64,000 nt of DNA from Comamonadaceae bacterium (GTDB lineage: Bacteria > Pseudomonadota > Gammaproteobacteria > Burkholderiales > Burkholderiaceae_C). The stretch is from positions 1-64,000 of the forward strand of contig JAAFIW010000001.1 in the NCBI GenBank assembly GCA_013297875.1. The letters run 5' to 3'. The translations under genes and the position numbers were made by a program. Positions 21,681 to 31,052 of this stretch are shown here, one piece after another (position 1 is the first letter of the stretch; each line of letters opens with the position of its first letter). Under the pieces are notes generated by a model, which saw nothing but the letters and a program-made list of their open reading frames with translations, was not told the origin of the DNA and ran no database searches.

Positions 21681-22868
21681 ATGCAAGCCATCATCCAAAG
21701 TCTGCTGGACACGGACCTGTACAAGTACACGATGTGGCAGGCCATGCTGCACAGCCACCCGCAGACGCAGGCCGAGTACAGCTTTGTGTGCCGCAACCAG
21801 CCGGCTTTCCCGTTGGCCGAGCTGTTGCACGAAGTCAATGAACAGCTTGACCACCTGTGCAGCTTGCGCTTGGCGCGCGGCGAGTTGGCCTACCTCGGTA
21901 GCCTGCGCTACATCAAGAGCGACTTTGTAGACTTCCTGCGCATCTTCAGCTTCCAACGGGAGTTCATCACCGCAAAAGCCGACGGTGATGCCCTGCGAAT
22001 CCAGGCCGTTGGCCCGCAGGTTCATGTCATGGGCTTTGAAATCTTCGTGTTGGCGATCGTCAATGAGCTGTATTTCCGTCGTTTCGACGCGAAGGCCGCA
22101 CGGGCACAGGGCCAGGAACGCCTGATGGCCAAGATCGGTTTGCTGCGCGACTTCTCCGCAGAGCCTGCGGCCCGCAACCCCTTTGAGTTCTTTGACTTCG
22201 GCGTGCGCCGCCGCTTCTCGCGCGATTGGCAGCGCGAAGCGGTGACCATGCTCAAGCGTGAGGTGCCCCAGTATTTCAAGGGCACCTCCAACGTGCTGCT
22301 GGCCAAAGAGCTGGATCTGGTTCCCATTGGCACCATGGCCCACGAGTACCTGCAGACCTACCAGGCCTTGGGCGTTCGCCTACGCGACTTCCAGAAGGCG
22401 GCCCTGGAAGGCTGGGTTCAGGAATACCGTGGCGACCTGGGCGTGGCCCTGACGGACGTGGTCGGGATGGACGCCTTCCTGGCGGACTTCGACCTGTACT
22501 TTGCCAAGCTGTTCGACGGTCTGCGACACGACTCGGGCGATCCGTTCGCCTGGGGCGAAAAGGCGCTGGCCCACTACGCCCGGCTGCGGATCGACGCCAA
22601 CGCCAAGCGCCTGGTGTTCTCCGATGGGCTGGATCTACAGACGGCCATCCGCCTGTACCGCGCATTTGCCAACCGCACGCAAACCGGCTTTGGCATCGGC
22701 ACCAACCTGAGCAACGATGTCGGCCTGACGCCGCTGAACATCGTGATGAAGCTCACCGCCTGCAACGGACAGCCCGTGGCCAAGCTGTCGGACAGCCCTG
22801 GCAAGACGCTGTGCAATGACCAGACCTTCCTGGCCTATCTGCGCCAGGTTTTCAAGATCGCGGGGTAA
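21681..22868 (+). CDS. pncB: Nicotinate phosphoribosyltransferase
   Basis: 395 aa, the proteobacterial PncB length. It joins nicotinate and PRPP to nicotinate mononucleotide (Preiss-Handler pathway) with ATP hydrolysis. Diagnostic stretches are [14 protein letters not shown], the [19 protein letters not shown] segment, [15 protein letters not shown] and the phosphate-binding [16 protein letters not shown] good AACGAGGA ribosome region precedes the ATG. Its stop is 3 bases before nadE, so the two are tightly coupled. Confidence 0.97.
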   Translation: MQAIIQSLLDTDLYKYTMWQAMLHSHPQTQAEYSFVCRNQPAFPLAELLHEVNEQLDHLCSLRLARGELAYLGSLRYIKSDFVDFLRIFSFQREFITAKADGDALRIQAVGPQVHVMGFEIFVLAIVNELYFRRFDAKAARAQGQERLMAKIGLLRDFSAEPAARNPFEFFDFGVRRRFSRDWQREAVTMLKREVPQYFKGTSNVLLAKELDLVPIGTMAHEYLQTYQALGVRLRDFQKAALEGWVQEYRGDLGVALTDVVGMDAFLADFDLYFAKLFDGLRHDSGDPFAWGEKALAHYARLRIDANAKRLVFSDGLDLQTAIRLYRAFANRTQTGFGIGTNLSNDVGLTPLNIVMKLTACNGQPVAKLSDSPGKTLCNDQTFLAYLRQVFKIAG

Positions 22869-22871
22869 ACC

Positions 22872-24572
22872 ATGCTCAAGATCACGGCTGCCCAGCTGAA
22901 CTACACGATAGGCGACCTCACAGGCAATGTGGCGCGAATGATCGAGGGCGCGCGCAAGGCTTGGGCCGACCAGGCGGATCTGGTCGTATTTTCCGAACTG
23001 TCGCTCACGGCTTACTACCCGGCGGACCTGCTGGAGGAAGAGGGTTTCATGGATCGGGTGGAAGCGGCGTTCAAGGAACTGCTGCTCGCGTCCCGTCAGA
23101 TTCCGGCGCTGTATTGGGTGGTGGGCTTGCCGGCTGGCCGTGAGGGTGCGGGCAAGAAACTGCGCAACGTGTTGCGCGTCATCCAGGGCGGTGAGGTGCT
23201 GCTCGAATATGCCAAGCAACTGCTGCCCACCTACAACATCTTCGACGAGCGCCGCCACTTTGAGCCGGGCCCCGACGTCGCCCGCGTGCTGCGAATCCGC
23301 GACACGCAGATCGGCCTGCTGATCTGTGAAGATGGCTGGAACGACGAAGGCGAGGATTACGCTGTCAACCCTTTTGCGCGACTGCGCGATGCGGCACCTG
23401 ATCTTGTGGTGTCAATCAACGCCAGCCCGTCAAACATTGGCAAGCGCGAGCAACGCCACCAGATCTTCGGGGCGGCCAGCCGCCGCAACAGCCTGCCCAT
23501 TTTGTATGTGAACCAGGTCGGTGGCCACGACCAACTGGTGTACGACGGCGCATCGTTTGCGGTCGAGCAGCAGGCGGGCGTGGTGTATGAAGCGCGCCGC
23601 TTCACCGAAGACATCACCACCTTGCGCTTTGAAAATGGCCGCTTCCTGACCCTGGCCGGCGACGCGCCTGCGCCGGTGCCGGTCGAAGGCCTGTCCACGC
23701 TGGCGTTTTATCGCCAGCAGATCGTGCTGGGTCTGCGCGACTATGCAAGGCGGTGCGGATTTCGCCAGGCGGTCATCGGCTCGTCGGGCGGGATTGATTC
23801 GGCGTTGACGCTGGCGCTGGCCGCCGAGGCGCTGGGTGCCGAAAACGTGGTGGCCGTCACCATGCCATCGCGCTTCTCGTCTGAAGGCTCGGTGAGCGAC
23901 TCCGAGGTGCTGTGCCGCAACCTGGGCGTGACGCTCAAGCACCACGCGATTGCGGACATCGTCTCGCAGTTCACGCAGGGGTTTGAGGCGGCGTTTGGCA
24001 CCGGCTTGCGCGGTGTCGCTCTGGAAAACCTGCAGGCGCGTGCCCGCGGCACCATCCTCATGGCGTACTCCAACAGCTTCGGCCACCTGCTGCTGACCAC
24101 TGGCAACAAGTCGGAGATTTCAGTGGGCTACTGCACGCTGTACGGCGACACCAATGGCGGGCTCGGCCTGATCGGCGATCTCTACAAGACGGAAGTCTTC
24201 GCGCTGTCGCGGCACCTGAACCAAGCCGCCGGCCGCGAGATCATTCCGCTTGCGATCATCGACAAAGAGCCCTCGGCGGAGTTGGCTCCGGGCCAGAAAG
24301 ATGTCGACAGCCTGCCCCCTTATCCGGTGCTCGACGAGATCCTCAAGCTCTTGATCGAAGGCCGCAGGCTTGCCGGATGGGAGTACGACAAGGCGCAAGC
24401 CTTTGTGAGCGAACTGCGCTCGGATGCGGCTGGCCAGGCACTGGTCGAGCGCATCCGGGGCATGATCGCCCGCAATGAATACAAACGGCGGCAATCGCCC
24501 CCCATCGTGCGGGTACGCGCCCGTGCCTTCGGTTCGGGCCGCCAGGTTCCGATAGCCGCCAAATGGCCTTGA
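22872..24572 (+). CDS. nadE: NAD+ synthetase, glutamine-hydrolysing
   Basis: 566 aa. The N-terminal nitrilase-type glutaminase domain has the triad Glu42 (FSELSLTAYYP), Lys115 (YAKQLLPTYN) and Cys152 (LLICEDGWND). The C-terminal ATP-pyrophosphatase domain carries the P-loop IGSSGGIDSAL and TTGNKSEISVGYCTLYGD. It amidates nicotinate adenine dinucleotide to NAD+ using glutamine. Third gene of the salvage operon; the dinucleotide step would come from the nucleotidyltransferase encoded next. Confidence 0.97.
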   Translation: MLKITAAQLNYTIGDLTGNVARMIEGARKAWADQADLVVFSELSLTAYYPADLLEEEGFMDRVEAAFKELLLASRQIPALYWVVGLPAGREGAGKKLRNVLRVIQGGEVLLEYAKQLLPTYNIFDERRHFEPGPDVARVLRIRDTQIGLLICEDGWNDEGEDYAVNPFARLRDAAPDLVVSINASPSNIGKREQRHQIFGAASRRNSLPILYVNQVGGHDQLVYDGASFAVEQQAGVVYEARRFTEDITTLRFENGRFLTLAGDAPAPVPVEGLSTLAFYRQQIVLGLRDYARRCGFRQAVIGSSGGIDSALTLALAAEALGAENVVAVTMPSRFSSEGSVSDSEVLCRNLGVTLKHHAIADIVSQFTQGFEAAFGTGLRGVALENLQARARGTILMAYSNSFGHLLLTTGNKSEISVGYCTLYGDTNGGLGLIGDLYKTEVFALSRHLNQAAGREIIPLAIIDKEPSAELAPGQKDVDSLPPYPVLDEILKLLIEGRRLAGWEYDKAQAFVSELRSDAAGQALVERIRGMIARNEYKRRQSPPIVRVRARAFGSGRQVPIAAKWP

Positions 24573-24591
24573 GAAACAGCTGAAAGTACCC

Positions 24592-25662
24592 ATGACAAAC
24601 CTCGCCACCCCACACGATGTTGCCGTCTACATCGGCCGTTTCCAGGTGTTCCACCACGCCCAGCTGGCGCTGCTGCGCCGTGCACTGCAGGCGGCGCCGC
24701 AATGCGTGGTGGTGATGGGGTCTGCCTTGCAGGCCCGGTCTCCGCGCAACCCGTTCACCTGGGAAGAGCGGGCCCAGATGATCCGCCTGGCCCTGCCCGA
24801 GGCAGACCGCGCGCGGCTTAAGTTCTTGCCGGTTCGCGACTATTACGACCAGGCCCGCTGGGTCACGGCGGTGCGGGAGGGCGTCGGACAGCTCTTTCCA
24901 GGCCAGCACTCGGTCGTGCTGGTGGGCCACTTGAAGGACGCAACCAGCACCTACCTGCGGGACTTTCCGGGTTGGGCGCTGGACGATGCAGGATCACAGG
25001 GCGACATCCATGCCAGCAGCTTGCGCGACGCTTATTTCGGCGCGGCCCAAGATGGCTCGCTTGATGCCGCGCTCTCGGCCTTGGTCAGCCAGGCACCCGG
25101 CAGCACGCTGCAGTTCCTGCGCGCCTGGTCACATCTGCCAGCCTATTCGCAGCTGGCTCACGAATGGGAAAGCCTGCGCCGGGAAAAGGCGCTGTGGGCA
25201 GGCTCGCCGTATCCGCCGGTGTTCGTGACCGTCGATGCGGTCATCCAGTGCGGCCAGCAGGTGCTCCTCATCGAGCGGGGTCGCTCCCCGGGTAAGGGCT
25301 TGTACGCCGTGCCCGGCGGCTTTATCGAGCCTCGGGAAACGGCCTGGCAGTCGGCGCTGCGCGAACTGGACGAAGAAACCGGTTTGCGCTTGCTCGATAC
25401 CGATATTCAAGCGGCCTTCAAGGCGGTTCAGGTCTTCGATCATCCCGACCGCAGCCAGCGGGGCAGGGTCATCACCCACGCCCACTGGTTCGATCTGGGG
25501 TCGCGCCGACCGCCGGAAGTGCGTGCTGGCGACGATGCTGCGGCGGTGCGGTGGGTGCCAATTGCCGAGCTGGCGGCCATGGAAGACCAGTTCCACGACG
25601 ACCACTTTCACATGTTGGATTTTTTCTTTGGACTCACCGATCCCTCAAGAAGCCGCCGCTGA
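24592..25662 (+). CDS. Bifunctional NMN adenylyltransferase / Nudix hydrolase (NadM-Nudix)
   Basis: 356 aa. Residues 1-180 are a NadM-type nucleotidyltransferase (VAYIGRF-like VAVYIGRFQVFHHAQLALL with the HxxH region). Residues ~205-345 are a Nudix domain with the complete box GGFIEPRETAWQSALRELDE followed by ETGLRL. The first domain adenylates (deamido-)NMN; the second hydrolyses ADP-ribose-like compounds. Such fusions are known from cyanobacteria and proteobacterial NAD salvage operons. Its 3' end overlaps the convergent DUF2855 gene by 18 bases. Confidence 0.93.
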   Translation: MTNLATPHDVAVYIGRFQVFHHAQLALLRRALQAAPQCVVVMGSALQARSPRNPFTWEERAQMIRLALPEADRARLKFLPVRDYYDQARWVTAVREGVGQLFPGQHSVVLVGHLKDATSTYLRDFPGWALDDAGSQGDIHASSLRDAYFGAAQDGSLDAALSALVSQAPGSTLQFLRAWSHLPAYSQLAHEWESLRREKALWAGSPYPPVFVTVDAVIQCGQQVLLIERGRSPGKGLYAVPGGFIEPRETAWQSALRELDEETGLRLLDTDIQAAFKAVQVFDHPDRSQRGRVITHAHWFDLGSRRPPEVRAGDDAAAVRWVPIAELAAMEDQFHDDHFHMLDFFFGLTDPSRSRR

Positions 25663-26835
25663 CAGCGACAGGATGTGCCCCACCCGTGGGTCACCCCGCC
25701 CTGCCAGCACCTGCGCATAAGCGGCCTGCACGGCCGCCGTGCCGCTGTGGTGCTGCACCTGCACCCAGGGTGTGGGGCTGGTGGTGACTTTGGACAGAAA
25801 GCTGTGCCAGGCGGCAATCTGGCGCTCGCGGAAGCTGGCGGGGCCCCAGTCGCCCAGGCGTTTCTTGATTTGTGCAGGGGCGAAAAACAAGGTGGCTTTG
25901 GGGCCGGGCAGGTCACGGGCACCACCCAGGTTTTCCACGTGCGTGCCGCCAATCGAGCAGCTGTAGCGCAGCTGCGCAAAACGGGTGTGAATGGCGCGGC
26001 GCAAATCGGCATTGCCGGCAAAGTCCACATACACGCAGGGCGTATCAGCCGCCATCTGGTCCAGCTCGTCATAGGTCAGCACCAGGCTATAGCAGCCCAG
26101 GCTTTCGCAAAACGCGCGGTTGGCCGGCGAGGTCAGGCCGACCACCTGCAGGCCGGGACGCTGAATCATTTGAAAGGCCGTGCCGTAAGCGGTTTTGCTG
26201 GAGGCGCTGGACAGGATGGCACTCGGCTGCGCATGCGCGGTCGGTTCTGCGCTCGGCTGCGCATGCGCGGTCGGTTCTGCACTCGGCTGCGCATGCGCAG
26301 TCGGTTCTGATGTCTGGGCACCAAAGAAATCGTTGTCCGCAAAAAAATCATCAATCAACCACGAGGTGATGAACAGCGGGCGCAGCAGCGACTGCAAGGC
26401 CTCGGTGTCGGGTGTGTAGAAGGCATCGGTGCTGGTGCGGGTGTAGCTGTTGTAGACCGCGTGCAGCGCGGCGCGGTGGGCGGCACCATCGACGAAGCCA
26501 AATTCGTTGAGCCGCGTGGGCGTGAGCACCACGTGGCTGGCCGTGGGCCAGTAGCCATACAGGCGCTCGCCCACTGCCACGCCAGGGCACAAGGTTTGCA
26601 CCACGGTGGCAAAGCCCCACACCGGAATCACGCCCCAGCCGTCTTGCTGGGTGGGGAAAAACTGCCAGTAGTTCATCGCATCACCGAAGGCGGCATAGGT
26701 GATGTTGTTGGAAGTCAGCGCAAACGATTCGACCTTCAGGCGAACCTGGCCATCTTGCAAAGGCGCATCGGCCTGGGTCTGCAGCTGGGTGGTGGGCAGC
26801 GCATCTTTGCGCACGAGGAGTGTGGTGGTATTCAT
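25645..26835 (-). CDS. DUF2855 family protein with an internal 3x10-residue repeat
   Basis: 396 aa. The fold resembles a degenerate medium-chain quinone-oxidoreductase (LKVESFALTSNNITYAAFGD near the N-terminus; Rossmann-like QVVGLTSPANRAFCESLG; VYVDFAGNADLRRAIH), which fits DUF2855, a family with no proven reaction. Between ~residues 175 and 206 it carries three identical decapeptides EPTAHAQPSA encoded by a 30-bp minisatellite. These sit between DFFGAQTS and ILSSASSKTAYG, so they lengthen a loop ahead of the cofactor fold. It is monocistronic, convergent with NadM. Confidence 0.8.
   Translation of the reverse strand: MNTTTLLVRKDALPTTQLQTQADAPLQDGQVRLKVESFALTSNNITYAAFGDAMNYWQFFPTQQDGWGVIPVWGFATVVQTLCPGVAVGERLYGYWPTASHVVLTPTRLNEFGFVDGAAHRAALHAVYNSYTRTSTDAFYTPDTEALQSLLRPLFITSWLIDDFFADNDFFGAQTSEPTAHAQPSAEPTAHAQPSAEPTAHAQPSAILSSASSKTAYGTAFQMIQRPGLQVVGLTSPANRAFCESLGCYSLVLTYDELDQMAADTPCVYVDFAGNADLRRAIHTRFAQLRYSCSIGGTHVENLGGARDLPGPKATLFFAPAQIKKRLGDWGPASFRERQIAAWHSFLSKVTTSPTPWVQVQHHSGTAAVQAAYAQVLAGRGDPRVGHILSLSAAAS
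26219..26308 (-). repeat. In-frame minisatellite, three 30-bp units, in the DUF2855 gene
   Basis: Units 26219-26248, 26249-26278 and 26279-26308 differ at two positions only. Each encodes the same ten residues (EPTAHAQPSA frame). The core is the palindrome-rich GGCTGCGCATGCGCGGTC. Confidence 0.92.
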
Positions 26836-26856
26836 GGGTGCGCACCCTAATGCAAA

Positions 26857-26885
26857 CGGCCCGCCGATTCAAGACCGGCGGGCCG
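26857..26885 (-). terminator. Rho-independent terminator of ohr
   Basis: Perfect 10-bp arms CGGCCCGCCG (26857-26866) and CGGCGGGCCG (26876-26885) with a 9-nt loop. On the minus strand the stem is followed by TTTGCATT, about 20 bases after the ohr stop. Confidence 0.75.
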
Positions 26886-26904
26886 CTTGGGAGACAGATA
26901 TGTA

Positions 26905-27333
26905 TCAGACCAACGCAATGGTCACGTCAATATTGCCCCGTGTGGCGTTGGAGTAGGGGCATACCTTGTGGGCGGTGTCCACCAGGTCTTGGGCGACGGC
27001 GCGATCCATGCCGGGCAGGCTGATGTTCAGGCGGGCGGCGATACCAAAACCGGCCGGTGTGGGACCCAGGTCGACCTCGGCATCAACCGCAGCATCAGTG
27101 GGTACGGCCAGCTTTTTCATGCCAGCCACGTGCTTCATGGCACCCATGAAGCAGGCGGAGTAACCTGCGGCAAACAGCTGCTCGGGGTTGGTGGCAGTGC
27201 CCGCGCCGCCCAGCTCTTTGGGCGCGGACAGTTTCACGTCCAGCAGGCCGTCGCTGGATTTGGAGGCACCATCGCGGCCACCGGTGGTGTGGGCTTTGGC
27301 GGTGTACAGCACTTTGTCGAGAGGTGTGGTCAT
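26905..27333 (-). CDS. ohr: Organic hydroperoxide resistance protein
   Basis: 142 aa from ATG 27333; a longer upstream frame extension lacks family similarity. Ohr reduces organic hydroperoxides using two redox cysteines, visible in GYSACFMGA and KVCPYSNATRG. The N-terminal KVLYTAKAHTTGGRDG and LDVKLSAPKELGGAG are typical. No OhrR repressor is adjacent. Cytoplasmic; a strong terminator follows. Confidence 0.96.
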   Translation of the reverse strand: MTTPLDKVLYTAKAHTTGGRDGASKSSDGLLDVKLSAPKELGGAGTATNPEQLFAAGYSACFMGAMKHVAGMKKLAVPTDAAVDAEVDLGPTPAGFGIAARLNISLPGMDRAVAQDLVDTAHKVCPYSNATRGNIDVTIALV

Positions 27334-27397
27334 GGCAGGAGTCCAATATTTCAGGTTGTGGTTGAGGAAATGACAAGAGCCGAGATTATTGGCGCTT

Positions 27398-28603
27398 TCA
27401 TGTGTCAATGCTGACAGCACTGGCCGGTGTCCCTATCGGCGCTGGGGCGGCCTTGGGCAGCGCATTGGAACGCGGCCCCACATGCTCCACCGATGCGCCA
27501 CGCACCGGCATCAAGTCGTCCAGCATGCCGTCCAGGCACATCATGTCGCGGTAGGTGCCCAGGCCCAGCAGCGGCGGGCCGGCCACGTCGCGCATATGGT
27601 GGTCGCCCAGCATCCAGCGCAGCACCCAGATACGCGCAGCGCGTGTGGGCCAGACCCGCGTGAGTTCTTTCAGCAGTTGCGGGTCGCTGAGCAGCTCTTC
27701 ATGGGCCGTCGACGGCTGCTGCCACATCGGCGCGTTCTGGCCAAACCGGTTGCGAAACGCATCCCGCGCGATGTTCCATTCGTTTTGCTTGTTCAACTTA
27801 CGGTACAGCTCCAGCAACTCCAGAAACACCCAGGGGCTGGTGTAGCGAAAGTCCACCAAATGCTCTTGCAGCAACAGGGTGGCGGCGACCACGTTGCCGC
27901 GCTTGAGGCGCTTATACAGACGCCGCTCCAGCTGGTGCAGGTCAATCAGCGTGGCTTCGCGGCGCGAGGTGGTCTCGCCAATGCCAGTCACATAAATCGA
28001 ACGCGCCGCCTCACCTGGATCAGGGCTGTCGGGCAGGATGTCGTCCAGGCTGAGCGGTGGCGGTACCAACGGGCCCTGGTGCTCGCCGATGAACTGCTCG
28101 GTGCTCAGACTTTGCTGCGTGTCCACTGGCATGCTGGACAGGCTGGGTTGCACGTTGGCCCAGAACACCGAGTCGTGCTGCTCGCGCAGTGCCCGCACCT
28201 TCTTGCGATGGCTGAGCCAGGCAAAACCGGCCACCGCTGCGCCCACGCCCAGAGCCGCCCAGGCAAACGTGGGCAGACCACCCAGGGTATCGCCGGGTTT
28301 GACCGGGTCAACGACCGGCTTGCTCGCAGACGCGGCTGGCCGCACAGGCCTTGCTGCGGGCGTCGGTGTCAGAGGAGCAGCGGTGGGCGTTGCCGCGTTG
28401 GCAGACGGCTGGGCGCTGTCATCAGCGGAGGCGGCTGCAACCGGTGGTGCGCTCGGGCTGCCAGAGCCCACAAGCGATGGCCCTGCGGGTGTTTCGGGCC
28501 CTGCAGGCGGGCGATCCTCTGGCACACGGCCCAACGCCTCCGAGCGCCGCAGCGGCAGCGGGGGCAAGTCAGCATCGTAAATACCGGGCTTTTCCTGGCT
28601 CAT
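27398..28603 (-). CDS. Membrane protein with Pro/Ala-rich N-terminus and FimV-like C-terminus, function unknown
   Basis: 401 aa. Residues 1-110 are low-complexity (P, A, S), probably disordered. One hydrophobic segment (LPTFAWAALGVGAAVAGFAW) is followed by basic residues (LSHRKKVR), giving an N-out/C-in single-pass topology if inserted. The C-terminal ~200 residues contain ATLIDLHQLERRLYKRLKRG and helical pairs such as PWVFLELLELYRKLNKQNEW, reminiscent of the TPR-like region of FimV-type polar organising proteins. This is a resemblance only. It is divergent from psd. Confidence 0.6.
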   Translation of the reverse strand: MSQEKPGIYDADLPPLPLRRSEALGRVPEDRPPAGPETPAGPSLVGSGSPSAPPVAAASADDSAQPSANAATPTAAPLTPTPAARPVRPAASASKPVVDPVKPGDTLGGLPTFAWAALGVGAAVAGFAWLSHRKKVRALREQHDSVFWANVQPSLSSMPVDTQQSLSTEQFIGEHQGPLVPPPLSLDDILPDSPDPGEAARSIYVTGIGETTSRREATLIDLHQLERRLYKRLKRGNVVAATLLLQEHLVDFRYTSPWVFLELLELYRKLNKQNEWNIARDAFRNRFGQNAPMWQQPSTAHEELLSDPQLLKELTRVWPTRAARIWVLRWMLGDHHMRDVAGPPLLGLGTYRDMMCLDGMLDDLMPVRGASVEHVGPRSNALPKAAPAPIGTPASAVSIDT

Positions 28604-28771
28604 GGGTCAGATCTGGGTCGCGCGTTCAGCAGGTGATGGGCGAAAGGTTTGGCGAGCACATCAGGTCGCGCAAAGTACACGATGTTACAAGCCTTGGGTC
28701 CGGCGTCTGAAAAAACCCCAGGCGAACACTCCGTGTATTGTGTGTTGACTACAAAAACGTGCATTTTCAAC

Positions 28772-29638
28772 ATGACCCCTGAACAACGCGCGGTGCTGCC
28801 GCAATACCTGTTACCCAAACACCTGCTGACGGCGCTGGCCGGCCGTGTGGCCCATCTGAAGGCGCGCACATTCACGCAAGCGCTGATACGCCGCTTTGTG
28901 GCCCGCTACCAGGTGAACATGGCCGAGGCTGCCGACCCCCGCATAGAAAGCTACGCCAGCTTCAACGAGTTTTTCACCCGCCCGCTGCGCGCAGGCGCGC
29001 GGCCACTGGCGCAGGCCGACTTTGTGTGCCCGGTCGACGGCGCGGTGAGCCAGTTGGGCGCAATTGACGGTGACCAGATTTTTCAGGCCAAGGGCCACCA
29101 CTACAGCACCCGCGCGCTGGTGGGCGGCGATGCCGCACTGGCCGCGCAGTTTGAAGGCGGCAGCTTTGCCACGATTTACCTGGCCCCCAAGGATTACCAC
29201 CGCATTCACATGCCCTGCGCGGCCACGTTGCAGCGCATGGTTCATGTGCCGGGCGAGCTGTTTTCGGTCAACCCCACCACGGCGCGCGGCGTACCCGGTT
29301 TGTTTGCTCGCAATGAGCGGGTGGTGTGCGTGTTTGACACCGCACACGGCCCGTTTGTGCAGGTGCTGGTGGGTGCCACCATCGTGGGCAGCATGGCCAC
29401 CACCTGGCACGGCCAGGTCAATCCGCCGCGCACCGGGCAGCTGCGGGAATGGACATATGCAAACCAGCGCATTGCCTTTGCGCAAGGCGATGAAATGGGC
29501 CGCTTTTTATTGGGCTCCACCGTGGTGCTGCTCTGGCCCAAAGGCGTGATACGCCTGAACCCGCAGTGGAAAGAAGCGCTGCCGGTTCGTCTGGGACAGG
29601 CCATGGGCAGTCTGGTCAACTCAGGAAAACAAGCGTAA
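28772..29638 (+). CDS. psd: Phosphatidylserine decarboxylase
   Basis: 288 aa from ATG 28772. It converts phosphatidylserine to phosphatidylethanolamine at the inner membrane. The self-cleavage site LGST (247-250, pyruvoyl formed from Ser249) is present. The charge-relay Asp89 lies in CPVDGAVSQ and the histidine in PKDYHRIHMP. The N-terminal FTRPLRAGARPL motif is also conserved. The upstream 168 bp shared with the divergent gene would hold the promoter. Confidence 0.96.
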   Translation: MTPEQRAVLPQYLLPKHLLTALAGRVAHLKARTFTQALIRRFVARYQVNMAEAADPRIESYASFNEFFTRPLRAGARPLAQADFVCPVDGAVSQLGAIDGDQIFQAKGHHYSTRALVGGDAALAAQFEGGSFATIYLAPKDYHRIHMPCAATLQRMVHVPGELFSVNPTTARGVPGLFARNERVVCVFDTAHGPFVQVLVGATIVGSMATTWHGQVNPPRTGQLREWTYANQRIAFAQGDEMGRFLLGSTVVLLWPKGVIRLNPQWKEALPVRLGQAMGSLVNSGKQA

Positions 29639-29645
29639 ACAGTGT

Positions 29646-29700
29646 GCAGCCCTTGTGAATACTGCTCAACCAGCTATTCAATTTATAGCAAACAAAACCA
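29646..29700 (-). repeat. Dispersed ~60-bp repeat, copy 7
   Basis: The reverse strand reads TTGCTATAAATTGAATAGCTGG then TTGAGCAG and AAGGGCTGC. It fills the gap between the convergent psd and unknown-paralogue genes. Confidence 0.8.
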
Positions 29701-29709
29701 CCGTCAAAT

Positions 29710-30399
29710 TCACGGATCCTGCCGTCTGCGGTAAACAGGGCCATAGCGCTCGATGTTGGGCATCTCGCGTGCCAACACAGGCAGCCACAGGTTCTCACGG
29801 GTCGATGTGGCGCGGGTGGGTGCACCGCAGAACACCAGGCGGTCTTGCTGCCAGCTGCCGTCCCACAGTTCCAGCAGTTCAAAGCCCATGTCACTGGTTC
29901 GTTGGGTCATCACGCCCACCATCAATTGCTCCTGGTGGTGTTGCACCAAGATTTTCAGAATGAAGCGAGTGCCCCTCAAGGGCTTGAGCAGTGCTTCGCG
30001 CGCAGGTTCCCACTGGCTGCTACCCGGTGCAGTTTCGCAGCAATACAGCAAGCTCAGGCCACGGGCTCCCACCACCAGGCGACAACCGTTGGGCAGTCGG
30101 GCGACGTTGAACAGCGACACGGCCAAGCCGGTGTTGTGCGGGCTGGCATGACGAGGGCCCTGGCTCTTGCTGACCCGCTGGTGCCACACCTGCCCATTTG
30201 GGCTTAACGAGAAGTTCTCCATCGACTCATCCGGGTTGACCAGCAAGACGGTGGTGCGTCGCGGCACAGCCGGGTCGGGCGGGATGGCGGGTCGGGCGGC
30301 GTCTGCAGCTGGTCGGACGTGCGCGCTGGTGATGTCGGCTCCACGACCAGAGTCCCAACCCAAATCGGTACCGGTCACCATGGTGTTGAACGCGGGCAT
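29710..30399 (-). CDS. Unknown protein, paralogue of the upstream gene (LLELWDG family)
   Basis: 229 aa from ATG 30399, five bases after a GGAG site; a GTG two codons upstream overlaps the previous stop. Not recognised. It shares with its neighbour a repeated layout: an N-terminal V(L/V)LVNPDES-type strand, then FNVARLPNGCRLVVGARGLS, a CxxET segment, GVMTQRTS, and GFELLELWDGSWQQ. The order of strands and WDG-like turns could indicate a beta-propeller-like or sandwich fold, but this is speculation. No signal peptide or membrane helix. Confidence 0.65.
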   Translation of the reverse strand: MPAFNTMVTGTDLGWDSGRGADITSAHVRPAADAARPAIPPDPAVPRRTTVLLVNPDESMENFSLSPNGQVWHQRVSKSQGPRHASPHNTGLAVSLFNVARLPNGCRLVVGARGLSLLYCCETAPGSSQWEPAREALLKPLRGTRFILKILVQHHQEQLMVGVMTQRTSDMGFELLELWDGSWQQDRLVFCGAPTRATSTRENLWLPVLAREMPNIERYGPVYRRRQDP

Positions 30400-30401
30400 G
30401 T

Positions 30402-31052
30402 TCACTCCAGGTTCAGATACACCGAGTCGCGCTCATCAGTCTGGCGCAGTTGGTAGACCGGGCCGCTGCGCTGCACCTCGGGTAACTCGTCGGCAATCCG
30501 CTTTTGCCAGGCGCTGCTAGCCGACGACCGGGCACGCCGCGGGACTTTGCTGATGATGGGCGTTTCGTTGACCCAAGTACCGTCCCACAACTCCAGCAGC
30601 CGATAGCCGCCCGGGCTGGCCCGCTGGGTGACCACACCAATCAGCAGCAAATCGTCTTTCGTTCGCAGCATGATTTTGTCGATGCAAATCGTGCCTTCCG
30701 GCGGGTTCATTGGCACATCGCGCGGGGCATGCCAGCGCCCCGAATCGGCCGCGGTTTCGACGCAAAACTGCAAGCTCAAGCCTTGGGCACCCAGCACCAT
30801 GCGTCGCCCGTCAGGCAGCGCGGCCACATTGAACACATGAGCTGGCAGCCCGGTGCAAAACAGGCGTGCCGCACTGTCCGCATAGCGGCCCACCAAGTGG
30901 TGCCAGACGTAACGATCTGGGCGAATGGCGAAAACCTCCTGCACGCCTTTGACGTTGGTCAACACCACACTGCCATGCAGCAAATCCGCGTCGGTCAGAC
31001 GCGGCAAGCTGCGGTTGCCTGGGTTCAGCGGCACGGTATTCATGTGTTGCAT
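30402..31052 (-). CDS. Unknown protein, paralogue of the downstream gene (LLELWDG family)
   Basis: 216 aa from ATG 31052 (ATG 31043 also possible). It aligns by eye with the next gene: FNVAALPDGRRMVLGAQGLS, the CVETAADSGRW segment, GVVTQRASPGGYRLLELWDG, then basic RRARSS and PEVQRSGPVYQLRQ near the end. The two overlap at stop/start, so this is a tandem duplication translated together. No family known to me. Cytoplasmic by sequence. Confidence 0.65.
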   Translation of the reverse strand: MQHMNTVPLNPGNRSLPRLTDADLLHGSVVLTNVKGVQEVFAIRPDRYVWHHLVGRYADSAARLFCTGLPAHVFNVAALPDGRRMVLGAQGLSLQFCVETAADSGRWHAPRDVPMNPPEGTICIDKIMLRTKDDLLLIGVVTQRASPGGYRLLELWDGTWVNETPIISKVPRRARSSASSAWQKRIADELPEVQRSGPVYQLRQTDERDSVYLNLE

